DNA of 12,219 nt, taken from positions 1 to 12,219 of the forward strand of contig CAMKAE010000044.1 of assembly GCA_946410395.1 (NCBI GenBank). The letters are read 5' to 3'. Position numbers and translations under genes: made by a program. Of the stretch, positions 7,166 to 11,796 are shown one piece after another (the stretch's first letter is position 1; each line of letters begins with the position of its first letter). This DNA comes from an uncultured Clostridia bacterium (GTDB lineage Bacteria; Bacillota; Clostridia; Christensenellales; Aristaeellaceae). Under the pieces are notes generated by a model. It saw only the letters and a program-made list of their open reading frames with translations, was not told the DNA's origin and made no database searches.

Positions 7166-8992
7166 TCATTCGCCCAGGGCGGCCTGCCACTCGGCGAAGA
7201 AGGCCGCGTTCTCCTCGGCGGTGATGTAGTGGTCGTAGAGGTGCATGAACTTGTAGCGGCTGTTGCACAGGCCGAAGGGCGCGTACTCGCTCTCGTACAC
7301 GTTCAGCTTGGTCGCCTGATAGTCGGCCGTCTCCGTGCGGTAGGGCAGGACGAAGGCGTTCTTGATCAGGAAGGCCTCTGCGGCGGCGAAGAGGTCATAG
7401 CGCTTGGCGGTGTCGGCGGTCTCGGCCTTGGCTTCCTCCACCATCGCGTAGTAGGTGGTCAGGTCGGCAATGGTCTCGGGGCTGCCGTTCTCCAGCGCCT
7501 TGTCCATGAAGTTGTAGTTGTTGCCGGCGGCGAAGGGATCGGTCCAGGTCTCGGGATCCGCGTAGTCCGCGCCCCAGTTGCAGCGCATGATGCTGTACTT
7601 GCCGCTGCGGCGGGTGGCGGTCAGGAAGCTGTCGGCGGGGCCGGCGTAGAGGACGATGTTGACATAGTCCTTGCCCAGCACTTCCTCCATCTGATCTTTG
7701 ATCAGCTGCACCTGGCTGGCCCAGTTGGCGTCGTTGGTCTTGTAGGTCAGGACCACGGTCACGGGGAAGGTGCAGCCGGCTTCGGCCAGCTCGGCCTTAG
7801 CGGCGTCGCGGTAGGCCTGCGCCTTCGCAATGCTGCCGGCCTCGTCGGCGCGGTTGTAGAGCAGATCGGCGATGCCGTCAAAGGCGCTCAGGGCGGCGAA
7901 GTCCTTGCCGTCCACGGCCGCGAAGGCCGGCGGGGTGATGGTGTTCTCCAGCAGGGATTCGGGATTCTCGGAGTCCTCGGCGAACAGGGAGTACACGCGG
8001 TCCATGGCAGTGGCCAGGGAGAGGCGGAAGTTCTTGTTGTTCACGGCGATCTTCCAGTTCTCCGGGCCGTACTCCGCCTCGTACTGGGGATCAAAGTCGA
8101 AGCAATAGAAGTAGCTGTACTGCAGGTCGGAGCGGCTCTTGGTCACCAGCTCCGGATGCTCGGCCGTCCAGTCGTCGATGATGTCGTTGCTCAGAGAGGC
8201 GGCGTCCACCTCGCCGCTGAGCACATAATAGGGGGCCAGCGTGGCGGACTCGGCGTTGTAGATGCTGTTGACCGCGTCGATGTAGACGTGCTCGGCATCC
8301 CAGTAGTTCTCGTTCTTCACGAGCAGGCGCTGGCTCTGGGGCTCATAGACCTGCAGGATGTACGCACCGCAGTAGTACAGGCTCGCGTTGTCCACGCCGA
8401 AGTCGGCGCCCAGCTCCTCCAGCTGCGGGCCGTAGGCCGGCATGAAGGTCACATAGGTGGTGGCGGAGAGGAAGTAGGGCACGGGATTGGCCAGGGTGTA
8501 CTGCAGGGTGTAGTCGTCCACGGCCTTGACGCCCACCTCGGCGAAGTCGGTGACTTCCCCGTTGTAGTAGGCTTCCGCGTTCACGACGCCGGAGGAGAAG
8601 ACCTGCTTGGCCACGGAGCTGACATACTCCGGGGTCAGGATGTACTTCATCGCGGCCACGAAGTCGTTGGCGGTCAGCTCGGCCACCTCGGCACCGTCGC
8701 AGTCAAACCACTTGACGCCCTTGCGCAGGTGGAAGGTCCAGGTCAGGCCGTCTTCGCTGGTCTCCCAGCTCTCGGCCAGGCAGGGGATGACGTTGCCCAG
8801 GTTGTCATATTCCACCAGGGTGTCGATGATGTTCGACGCGAGGGCGAAATCGTTGGCGGTGGAGGTGATCAGGTAATTCAGGGTGCTGACTTCACCGCTG
8901 TAGAGCACGGTGTAAGTGCCGTCACCGGCCAGGGCGGCGGTGCAGGACAGGATCATGCACGCTGCCAGCAGCAGGACAAGAAACTTCTTCAT
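7166..8992 (-). CDS. oppA: Oligopeptide ABC transporter substrate-binding protein OppA
   Basis: This is an extracytoplasmic peptide-binding protein of SBP family 5, 608 residues. The N-terminus is a signal sequence (MKKFLVLLLAACMILSC, then TAALA before GDG). Two processing routes are possible: a lipobox LAAC with Cys12, or signal peptidase I after Ala22. Family features are IPCLAESWETSEDGLTWTFHLRKGVKWFD (written here as IPCLAESWETSEDGLTW at about 63-80 and LRKGVKWFD after it) and the C-terminal LPYRTETADYQATKLN. I chose ATG at 8992 because GAGGAGG lies 8 bases upstream and the signal peptide starts there; the frame remains open to 9280 but nothing supports translation there. It is first in the operon oppA-B-C-D-F-transglutaminase, with a promoter at 9072-9100 and a hairpin in its leader. 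Confidence 0.93.
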   Translation of the reverse strand: MKKFLVLLLAACMILSCTAALAGDGTYTVLYSGEVSTLNYLITSTANDFALASNIIDTLVEYDNLGNVIPCLAESWETSEDGLTWTFHLRKGVKWFDCDGAEVAELTANDFVAAMKYILTPEYVSSVAKQVFSSGVVNAEAYYNGEVTDFAEVGVKAVDDYTLQYTLANPVPYFLSATTYVTFMPAYGPQLEELGADFGVDNASLYYCGAYILQVYEPQSQRLLVKNENYWDAEHVYIDAVNSIYNAESATLAPYYVLSGEVDAASLSNDIIDDWTAEHPELVTKSRSDLQYSYFYCFDFDPQYEAEYGPENWKIAVNNKNFRLSLATAMDRVYSLFAEDSENPESLLENTITPPAFAAVDGKDFAALSAFDGIADLLYNRADEAGSIAKAQAYRDAAKAELAEAGCTFPVTVVLTYKTNDANWASQVQLIKDQMEEVLGKDYVNIVLYAGPADSFLTATRRSGKYSIMRCNWGADYADPETWTDPFAAGNNYNFMDKALENGSPETIADLTTYYAMVEEAKAETADTAKRYDLFAAAEAFLIKNAFVLPYRTETADYQATKLNVYESEYAPFGLCNSRYKFMHLYDHYITAEENAAFFAEWQAALGE

Positions 8993-9020
8993 GTACTCGG
9001 CCTCCTCATTCGTTTGTGTG

Positions 9021-9038
9021 ACGGCGCCTCTGCGCCGT
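9021..9038 (-). promoter_or_regulatory. GC-rich hairpin in the oppA mRNA leader
   Basis: ACGGCGC (9021-9027) and GCGCCGT (9032-9038) form a perfect 7-bp stem with a four-base loop (AGAG on the minus strand). It lies in the predicted oppA 5' leader, shortly before the GAGGAGG ribosome site. There is no T-run, so it is not a terminator. It could stabilise the mRNA or affect translation. Confidence 0.55.
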
Positions 9039-9071
9039 ACCGGCGCCCGGATATACTCCAAAGCTTCTATA

Positions 9072-9100
9072 AGAATACAGGCCGGAGGGAGCCTTGTCAA
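9072..9100 (-). promoter_or_regulatory. Sigma-A promoter of the opp operon
   Basis: On the minus strand TTGACA (9100-9095, perfect -35) is followed by a 17-base spacer and TATTCT (9077-9072, four of six -10 matches). Transcription would start near 9065, leaving a leader of about 70 bases before oppA. The divergent peptidase promoter lies about 50 bases away, so one regulator bound between them could affect both. Confidence 0.75.
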
Positions 9101-9147
9101 GCGAACGGCTGTCTTTTTTCTGTACCTTTGCGGCGGCCGCGCACGCC

Positions 9148-9176
9148 TTGCGCCGGCGCGCCATCGGCGGTATAAT
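9148..9176 (+). promoter_or_regulatory. Promoter of the S58 peptidase gene
   Basis: TTGCGC (9148-9153), a 17-base spacer and a perfect TATAAT (9171-9176). The expected start (about 9183) coincides with the ribosome site GAGGAGG (9183-9189), so the mRNA leader would be only about 15 bases. A perfect palindrome, GCGCCGGCGC (9150-9159), overlaps the -35 and spacer and could be an operator or simply GC-rich sequence. Confidence 0.75.
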
Positions 9177-9197
9177 CGCCCCGAGGAGGCGAGCGAC

Positions 9198-10181
9198 ATG
9201 AACATGAACATCGGGAATCTCTCCCACGGCCCCGGCAACCGGATCACCGACGTGCCCGGGGTGCGGGTGGGGCACGCCACCGTGGACGAAGGCCGCTGTC
9301 ACACCGGCGTGACGGTGATCCTGCCGCCGGGGGACAATCCCTTCACCGAAAAAAAGACCGCCGCGGCCTGCGTGTTCAACGGCTACGGCAAGACCCTGGG
9401 GCTGGTGCAGGTGGAGGAGCTGGGCACCCTGGAGACCCCGATCGCCCTGACCAACACCCTAAACGTGGGCAAGGTGCACGACGCGCTGGTGTCCTGGATG
9501 CTGCGCCTGAACCCGGGGCTGACCAGCGTGAACCCGGTGGTATGCGAGTGCAACGACAGCCGCCTGAGCGACATCGCCCGCCGGCCGATCGGGGAAGCCG
9601 AGGTCTTCGCGGCGCTGGAGAGCGCGTCCGCCGATTTCGCCCAGGGCGCGGTGGGCGCCGGCCGGGGCACCGTGTGCTACGGCCTGAAGGGCGGCATCGG
9701 GTCCGCCTCGCGCCTGATGGCGCTGGACGGCAGAACCTACACCCTGGGCGTGCTGGTTCAGAGCAATTACGGGGTCTCGAAGGACCTGCGCCTGACCGCC
9801 CTGCCCGAGGGCCTGGCCGAGTCCGACCGGGGCAGCATCATCCTGGTGCTGGCCACGGACCTGCCCCTGTCACAGCGGCAGCTCAAGCGAGTGCTGCGCC
9901 GCACCTCGGTGGGCATGGCACGCCTGGGGTCCTACATCGGACACGGCAGCGGCGAGATCGCCGTGGGCTTCACCACGGCCGCGCCGGTGAGCGCCGGCGG
10001 CAGCTTTCTCACCCAGACGATCCTGCGGGAAGAGAAGATCAACCTGCCCTTCCGCGCCGCCGGGGAATGCGCCGAGGAGGCCATTCTGCAGTCCCTGTGG
10101 CACGCGGCCCCCGACACCGCCCTGGACGGCACGGCTGTGCGGACGCTGAGGGAGTTTCTGGGGGATGCGGGAAGGGTTTGA
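9198..10181 (+). CDS. S58/P1-family (DmpA-type) aminopeptidase, self-processing
   Basis: This is a 327-residue N-terminal-nucleophile hydrolase of the DmpA/BapA family, which removes N-terminal residues from L-, D- or beta-peptides depending on the member. Family landmarks are ITDVPGVRVGHAT near the start, KGGIGSASR (164-172), VQSNYG with Asn190, RGSIILVLATDLPLS, and GSYIGHGSGEIAVGF. The precursor should cut itself between Gly212 and Ser213, freeing Ser213 as nucleophile. Ser251 and Glu253 lie 38 and 40 residues after it, the same spacing as Ser250, Ser288 and Glu290 in the DmpA family, so the active site looks complete. There is no signal peptide; it should be cytosolic. The ATG at 9198 has GAGGAGG 8 bases upstream; the upstream open frame would run through the promoter. 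It diverges from the opp operon, suggesting it degrades imported peptides. Exact substrate preference cannot be read from sequence. Confidence 0.93.
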   Translation: MNMNIGNLSHGPGNRITDVPGVRVGHATVDEGRCHTGVTVILPPGDNPFTEKKTAAACVFNGYGKTLGLVQVEELGTLETPIALTNTLNVGKVHDALVSWMLRLNPGLTSVNPVVCECNDSRLSDIARRPIGEAEVFAALESASADFAQGAVGAGRGTVCYGLKGGIGSASRLMALDGRTYTLGVLVQSNYGVSKDLRLTALPEGLAESDRGSIILVLATDLPLSQRQLKRVLRRTSVGMARLGSYIGHGSGEIAVGFTTAAPVSAGGSFLTQTILREEKINLPFRAAGECAEEAILQSLWHAAPDTALDGTAVRTLREFLGDAGRV

Positions 10182-10183
10182 GA

Positions 10184-10221
10184 CCCATCTGTCGGCGGGG
10201 AGGCCTTTGATCGAGGCGCAG
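10184..10221 (+). repeat. Repeat C, copy 1
   Basis: This 38-base element starts two bases after the S58 peptidase stop codon. It matches copy 2 (10286-10323) at 31 of 38 positions by hand alignment, sharing TCTGTCG, GGCC and GAGG followed by GCAG. An AT-rich tail of CATAAA-type triplets links it to repeat B1. Confidence 0.75.
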
Positions 10222-10252
10222 CATAAAGGGCATAAAAAAGGGCATAGTATAA

Positions 10253-10277
10253 GGGGCGCAGCAAGCGGCGCCCCTAC
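10253..10277 (+). repeat. Repeat B1 (25-bp hairpin element)
   Basis: This is a 25-base element whose ends GGGGCGC and GCGCCCC pair over 7 bp, followed by TAC. It is identical to B2 and B5 and is the exact reverse complement of B3. Confidence 0.9.
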
Positions 10278-10285
10278 AGTGAGGC

Positions 10286-10323
10286 CCCTTCTGTCGCCAG
10301 GGCGGCCCTTGATTGAGGTGCAG
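10286..10323 (+). repeat. Repeat C, copy 2
   Basis: This is the second copy of the 38-base element at 10184, followed directly by AAAAAA and repeat B2. C and B therefore occur twice in the same order, although the linker between them differs in length (31 bases against 6). Confidence 0.75.
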
Positions 10324-10329
10324 AAAAAA

Positions 10330-10354
10330 GGGGCGCAGCAAGCGGCGCCCCTAC
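10330..10354 (+). repeat. Repeat B2 (25-bp hairpin element)
   Basis: Identical to B1. It is preceded by six A (10324-10329), so on the minus strand the GC hairpin is followed by TTTTTT, an intrinsic-terminator pattern facing transcripts from the right-hand gene. It forms a 29-bp perfect inverted pair with B3 when four of the flanking A are included. Confidence 0.9.
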
Positions 10355-10361
10355 GGAGATA

Positions 10362-10411
10362 CCCCTCTGTCGCTGCGGCGACATCTCCCCGGCAAGCCGG
10401 GAAGACTGGGG
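10362..10411 (+). repeat. Repeat A1 (double-hairpin element)
   Basis: This 50-base element holds two hairpins. TGTCGC (10368-10373) pairs with GCGACA (10378-10383) around TGCG. TCTCCCCGGC (10384-10393) pairs with GCCGGGAAGA (10396-10405) with one C/A mismatch. It differs from A2 at 3 of 50 positions. A further hairpin follows (CCGGTG 10418-10423 with CACCGG 10430-10435). Confidence 0.9.
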
Positions 10412-10457
10412 TTTGTGCCGGTGCGTCAACACCGGATCGTCTGATGCTTTTCGTTGA

Positions 10458-10494
10458 TTGCAGTCGCGTCACGCGATTGGTTCCTGTAGGGGCG
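10458..10494 (+). repeat. 37-bp invariant core, copy 1
   Basis: This block is identical to 10628-10664. It contains the small inverted repeat TCGCG-TCA-CGCGA (10464-10476) and runs into repeat B3. It is the best conserved part of the two large cassettes, although the sequence just before it (about 10436-10457) is poorly conserved. Confidence 0.85.
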
Positions 10495-10510
10495 CCGCTT
10501 GCTGCGCCCC
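10486..10510 (-). repeat. Repeat B3 (inverted B copy)
   Basis: Exact reverse complement of B1/B2. On the plus strand the hairpin is followed by TTTTGTTG, so it resembles an intrinsic terminator for transcripts coming from the S58 peptidase gene. Confidence 0.9.
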
Positions 10511-10530
10511 TTTTGTTGTCGGCGGAGAAA

Positions 10531-10580
10531 CCCCTCTGTCGCTGCGGCGACATCTCCCCAGCAAGCTGGGGAGACTGGGG
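10531..10580 (+). repeat. Repeat A2 (double-hairpin element)
   Basis: Second 50-base forward A copy. Its second stem is perfect over 10 bp (10553-10562 with 10565-10574). The G-C pair of A1 (10391/10398) is replaced by an A-T pair (10560/10567), so both arms changed together. The following hairpin is CGGTGC (10588-10593) with GCACCG (10598-10603). Confidence 0.9.
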
Positions 10581-10627
10581 GTTGTGCCGGTGCATCAGCA
10601 CCGAAGCCGCCTGCTGCTATTCATTGG

Positions 10628-10664
10628 TTGCAGTCGCGTCACGCGATTGGTTCCTGTAGGGGCG
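10628..10664 (+). repeat. 37-bp invariant core, copy 2
   Basis: Identical to 10458-10494. Together with A2 and B4 it makes the second copy of a cassette of about 150 bp that repeats with a period of about 170 bp. Confidence 0.85.
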
Positions 10665-10680
10665 TCGCTTGCTGCGCCCC
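10656..10680 (-). repeat. Repeat B4 (inverted B copy)
   Basis: Reverse-oriented B copy with a single C-to-T change relative to B3. It is followed by TTTCTTTTCT on the plus strand. Confidence 0.88.
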
Positions 10681-10714
10681 TTTCTTTTCTGCGCCCCTTT
10701 CTTTTCTGCGCCCC
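10681..10714 (+). repeat. Two tandem copies of a 17-bp unit at the edge of B4
   Basis: The unit TTTCTTTTCTGCGCCCC occurs twice in perfect tandem (10681-10697, 10698-10714). Its last eight bases repeat the end of B4, so it looks like slippage or duplication of the B4 edge and its T-rich tail. Confidence 0.9.
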
Positions 10715-10755
10715 TTTTTGCTGCGTTCTTTTACTTGTGCAACACATCACCCTGA

Positions 10756-10806
10756 GCCTCCCCGGCTTGCCGGGGAGGGGGACCGCCGCAGCGGTGGAGG
10801 GGCTTC
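10756..10806 (-). repeat. Repeat A5 (inverted A copy) at the 3' end of the phosphoribosyltransferase-like gene
   Basis: This 51-base element ends two bases from that gene's stop codon and reads in sense with it. Read on the minus strand, its first hairpin is ACCGC-TGCG-GCGGT and its second is CCTCCCCGGC-AA-GCCGGGGAGG. It differs from the copy at 11741 at 2 of 51 positions. Compared with A1 and A2 several stem pairs differ on both arms. Confidence 0.9.
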
Positions 10807-10808
10807 CC

Positions 10809-11450
10809 TCAGAAGCTCGTAATCCCGTGGCTGTTGACCAGCGCGTCCAGCTTCACGCCGGCCTTGCACAGCGGGCAGTCGTGGGAGGACGTGCTGACAT
10901 AGTCCTGCAGGTCGTTCTTTGTGTTGTAGATGCTGAACACCGGGAAGCCCTCGCACTCCTCCACGCAGCTGAAGATCGCGCACACGCCCACGGGGATGCC
11001 GCAGTAATAGCGGATGGCCTCCAGGGCCGCGCGGGCCGTGTAGCCCGTGGTGATCGACGCGGCCAGCACGATCACATGCTTGCCCACGATCATCGGCGCG
11101 ATGTTCTCCCGGAAGATGAACTGGGACCCGGAGGTGCGCTCCGGCTTGGTGACGTAGATCGTCTGATGGGCGTTCATGTTCACATGTCCGGCGCGGGTGA
11201 GCTCCGCGGCCATGCAAGCGCCGATCACCTCCGTGCCGTCCAGGCAGAGGATGGTGTCGATGACGGTGGACGTGTAGAACTTGTCGCTCAGCTCCGCCGC
11301 GGCGGTCTCCGCCTCGGAGAGCCGATGCTTGGTCATGGTCAGGTCCACATAGTAGTTGAAGTGGCTGTGGCTGGTGGCGAAATGCCCCCTGGCAATGCGC
11401 AGAGGAAGCCCGCCGTGCCGGTTGGGAAAGTGCATCAGCTGAATCGCCAT
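10809..11450 (-). CDS. Orotate phosphoribosyltransferase-like protein with a degenerate PRPP loop
   Basis: This 213-residue protein resembles type-I phosphoribosyltransferases of the orotate group. The flexible-loop region is near 95-115 (TIYVTKPERTSGSQFIF). The PRPP loop reads VIVLAASITTG at 126-136, where active enzymes usually have two acidic residues at the position of Ala130 and Ala131. The end carries CPLC (192-195) and AGVKLDALVNS, similar in placement to the tail of one PyrE subfamily. The TTG of the loop is kept, so nucleotide or PRPP binding is possible, but catalysis is doubtful. I chose ATG at 11450 because AGGAGG lies 7 bases upstream; the open frame continues to a GTG at 11510 that overlaps the -10 box. 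It has its own promoter (11502-11530) and ends beside repeat A5. It may be a regulator or a salvage enzyme; its actual substrate is unknown. Confidence 0.8.
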   Translation of the reverse strand: MAIQLMHFPNRHGGLPLRIARGHFATSHSHFNYYVDLTMTKHRLSEAETAAAELSDKFYTSTVIDTILCLDGTEVIGACMAAELTRAGHVNMNAHQTIYVTKPERTSGSQFIFRENIAPMIVGKHVIVLAASITTGYTARAALEAIRYYCGIPVGVCAIFSCVEECEGFPVFSIYNTKNDLQDYVSTSSHDCPLCKAGVKLDALVNSHGITSF

Positions 11451-11501
11451 GATCCGACCTCCTGTTCCATTATGCGGTTGTCCAACGTTTCCGATGGGCA
11501 C

Positions 11502-11530
11502 ATTATACACGGAAGCGGGAAAAAGCGCAA
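11502..11530 (-). promoter_or_regulatory. Promoter of the phosphoribosyltransferase-like gene
   Basis: Minus strand TTGCGC (11530-11525), 17-base spacer, perfect TATAAT (11507-11502). The leader to the ATG at 11450 would be about 45 bases. The -35 variant and the two bases before it (CCTTGCGC) are the same as in the S58 peptidase promoter. Confidence 0.75.
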
Positions 11531-11553
11531 GGGGAAGGTTGCATCCCGGGAAA

Positions 11554-11572
11554 CCTCTCTGTCGCTGCGGCG
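11554..11572 (+). repeat. Partial repeat A (first hairpin only)
   Basis: CTCTCTGTCGCTGCGGCG matches the first half of A1/A2, with one change near its left end; the second hairpin is missing. It lies just upstream of the promoter at 11502-11530 and looks like a decayed copy. Confidence 0.65.
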
Positions 11573-11614
11573 GAGTCCGGGAGCAAGGGCAGTGTGAAAT
11601 GCGAAAAGAAAAAG

Positions 11615-11639
11615 GGGGCGCAGCAAGCGGCGCCCCTAC
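11615..11639 (+). repeat. Repeat B5
   Basis: Identical to B1 and B2. It is preceded by an A-rich run (about 11603-11613), so on the minus strand the hairpin is followed by CTTTTTCTTTTC, a terminator-like pattern suited to transcripts coming from glmS. Confidence 0.9.
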
Positions 11640-11654
11640 AGGGAGGTATGGGAT

Positions 11655-11679
11655 GTAGGGGCGCTGCTTGCCGCGCCCC
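11655..11679 (-). repeat. Repeat B6 (inverted, diverged)
   Basis: Reverse-oriented B copy with two changes relative to B3 and no T-run after it. Only 15 bases separate it from B5, so the two could fold together into a long hairpin. Confidence 0.82.
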
Positions 11680-11740
11680 GGTTGCTGCTTCTCTTTTGCT
11701 GCACCCTTTTTTACAGCAATCCCTCTGCTTCACGACCCCA

Positions 11741-11791
11741 GCCTCCCCGGCTTGCCGGTGAGGGGGACCGCCGCAGCGGTGGAGGAGCTTC
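11741..11791 (-). repeat. Repeat A6 (inverted A copy) at the 3' end of glmS
   Basis: This 51-base element lies 5 bases after the glmS stop codon, in sense with glmS. It matches A5 at 49 of 51 positions. One of the two changes makes a mismatch in the second stem. Confidence 0.9.
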
Positions 11792-11796
11792 GCGCC

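Larger units (their letters stand above)
10182..10808. repeat. Repeat-rich spacer between convergent genes (overview)
   Basis: This 627-base gap has no gene I can support. It is a mosaic in the order C1, B1, C2, B2, A1, core, B3 (inverted), A2, core, B4 (inverted), a 17-bp tandem repeat, and A5 (inverted). Open frames through it encode only repeat translations. It lies between the 3' ends of the S58 peptidase (plus) and the phosphoribosyltransferase-like gene (minus). T-rich flanks next to B hairpins suggest the region can stop transcription from both sides. Confidence 0.9.

Noticed and set aside
7229..9175. Plus-strand open frame of 648 codons opposite oppA
   Set aside because: Shadow frame, Val/Gly/His-rich, running through the opp promoter and the divergent control region.
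8916..9197. Upstream extension of the S58 peptidase to 8916
   Set aside because: It would overlap the start of oppA and the peptidase's own promoter; the conserved family N-terminus begins just after 9198 with a good ribosome site.
8993..9280. Upstream extension of oppA to a start near 9280
   Set aside because: The extension crosses the oppA promoter and the peptidase start. The signal peptide and ribosome site fix the start at 8992.
10361..10510. tRNA or other standard RNA gene in the repeat cassette
   Set aside because: Several hairpins exist, but no cloverleaf, anticodon arm or T-loop consensus can be assembled.
10182..10808. CRISPR array
   Set aside because: Repeats differ in type, spacing and orientation, there is no regular repeat-spacer pattern, and no cas gene is present.
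11451..11510. Longer phosphoribosyltransferase-like protein starting at 11510
   Set aside because: That GTG lies against the -10 box, upstream of the likely transcription start, and lacks a ribosome site.
10165..11597. Open frames through the repeat spacers (for example 10165-10659, 10458-11597 and 10499-10822 on the plus strand, and minus-strand frames over the same area)
   Set aside because: They translate the GC-rich repeats into recurring peptides and run antisense to the phosphoribosyltransferase-like gene. Such frames are common misannotations.
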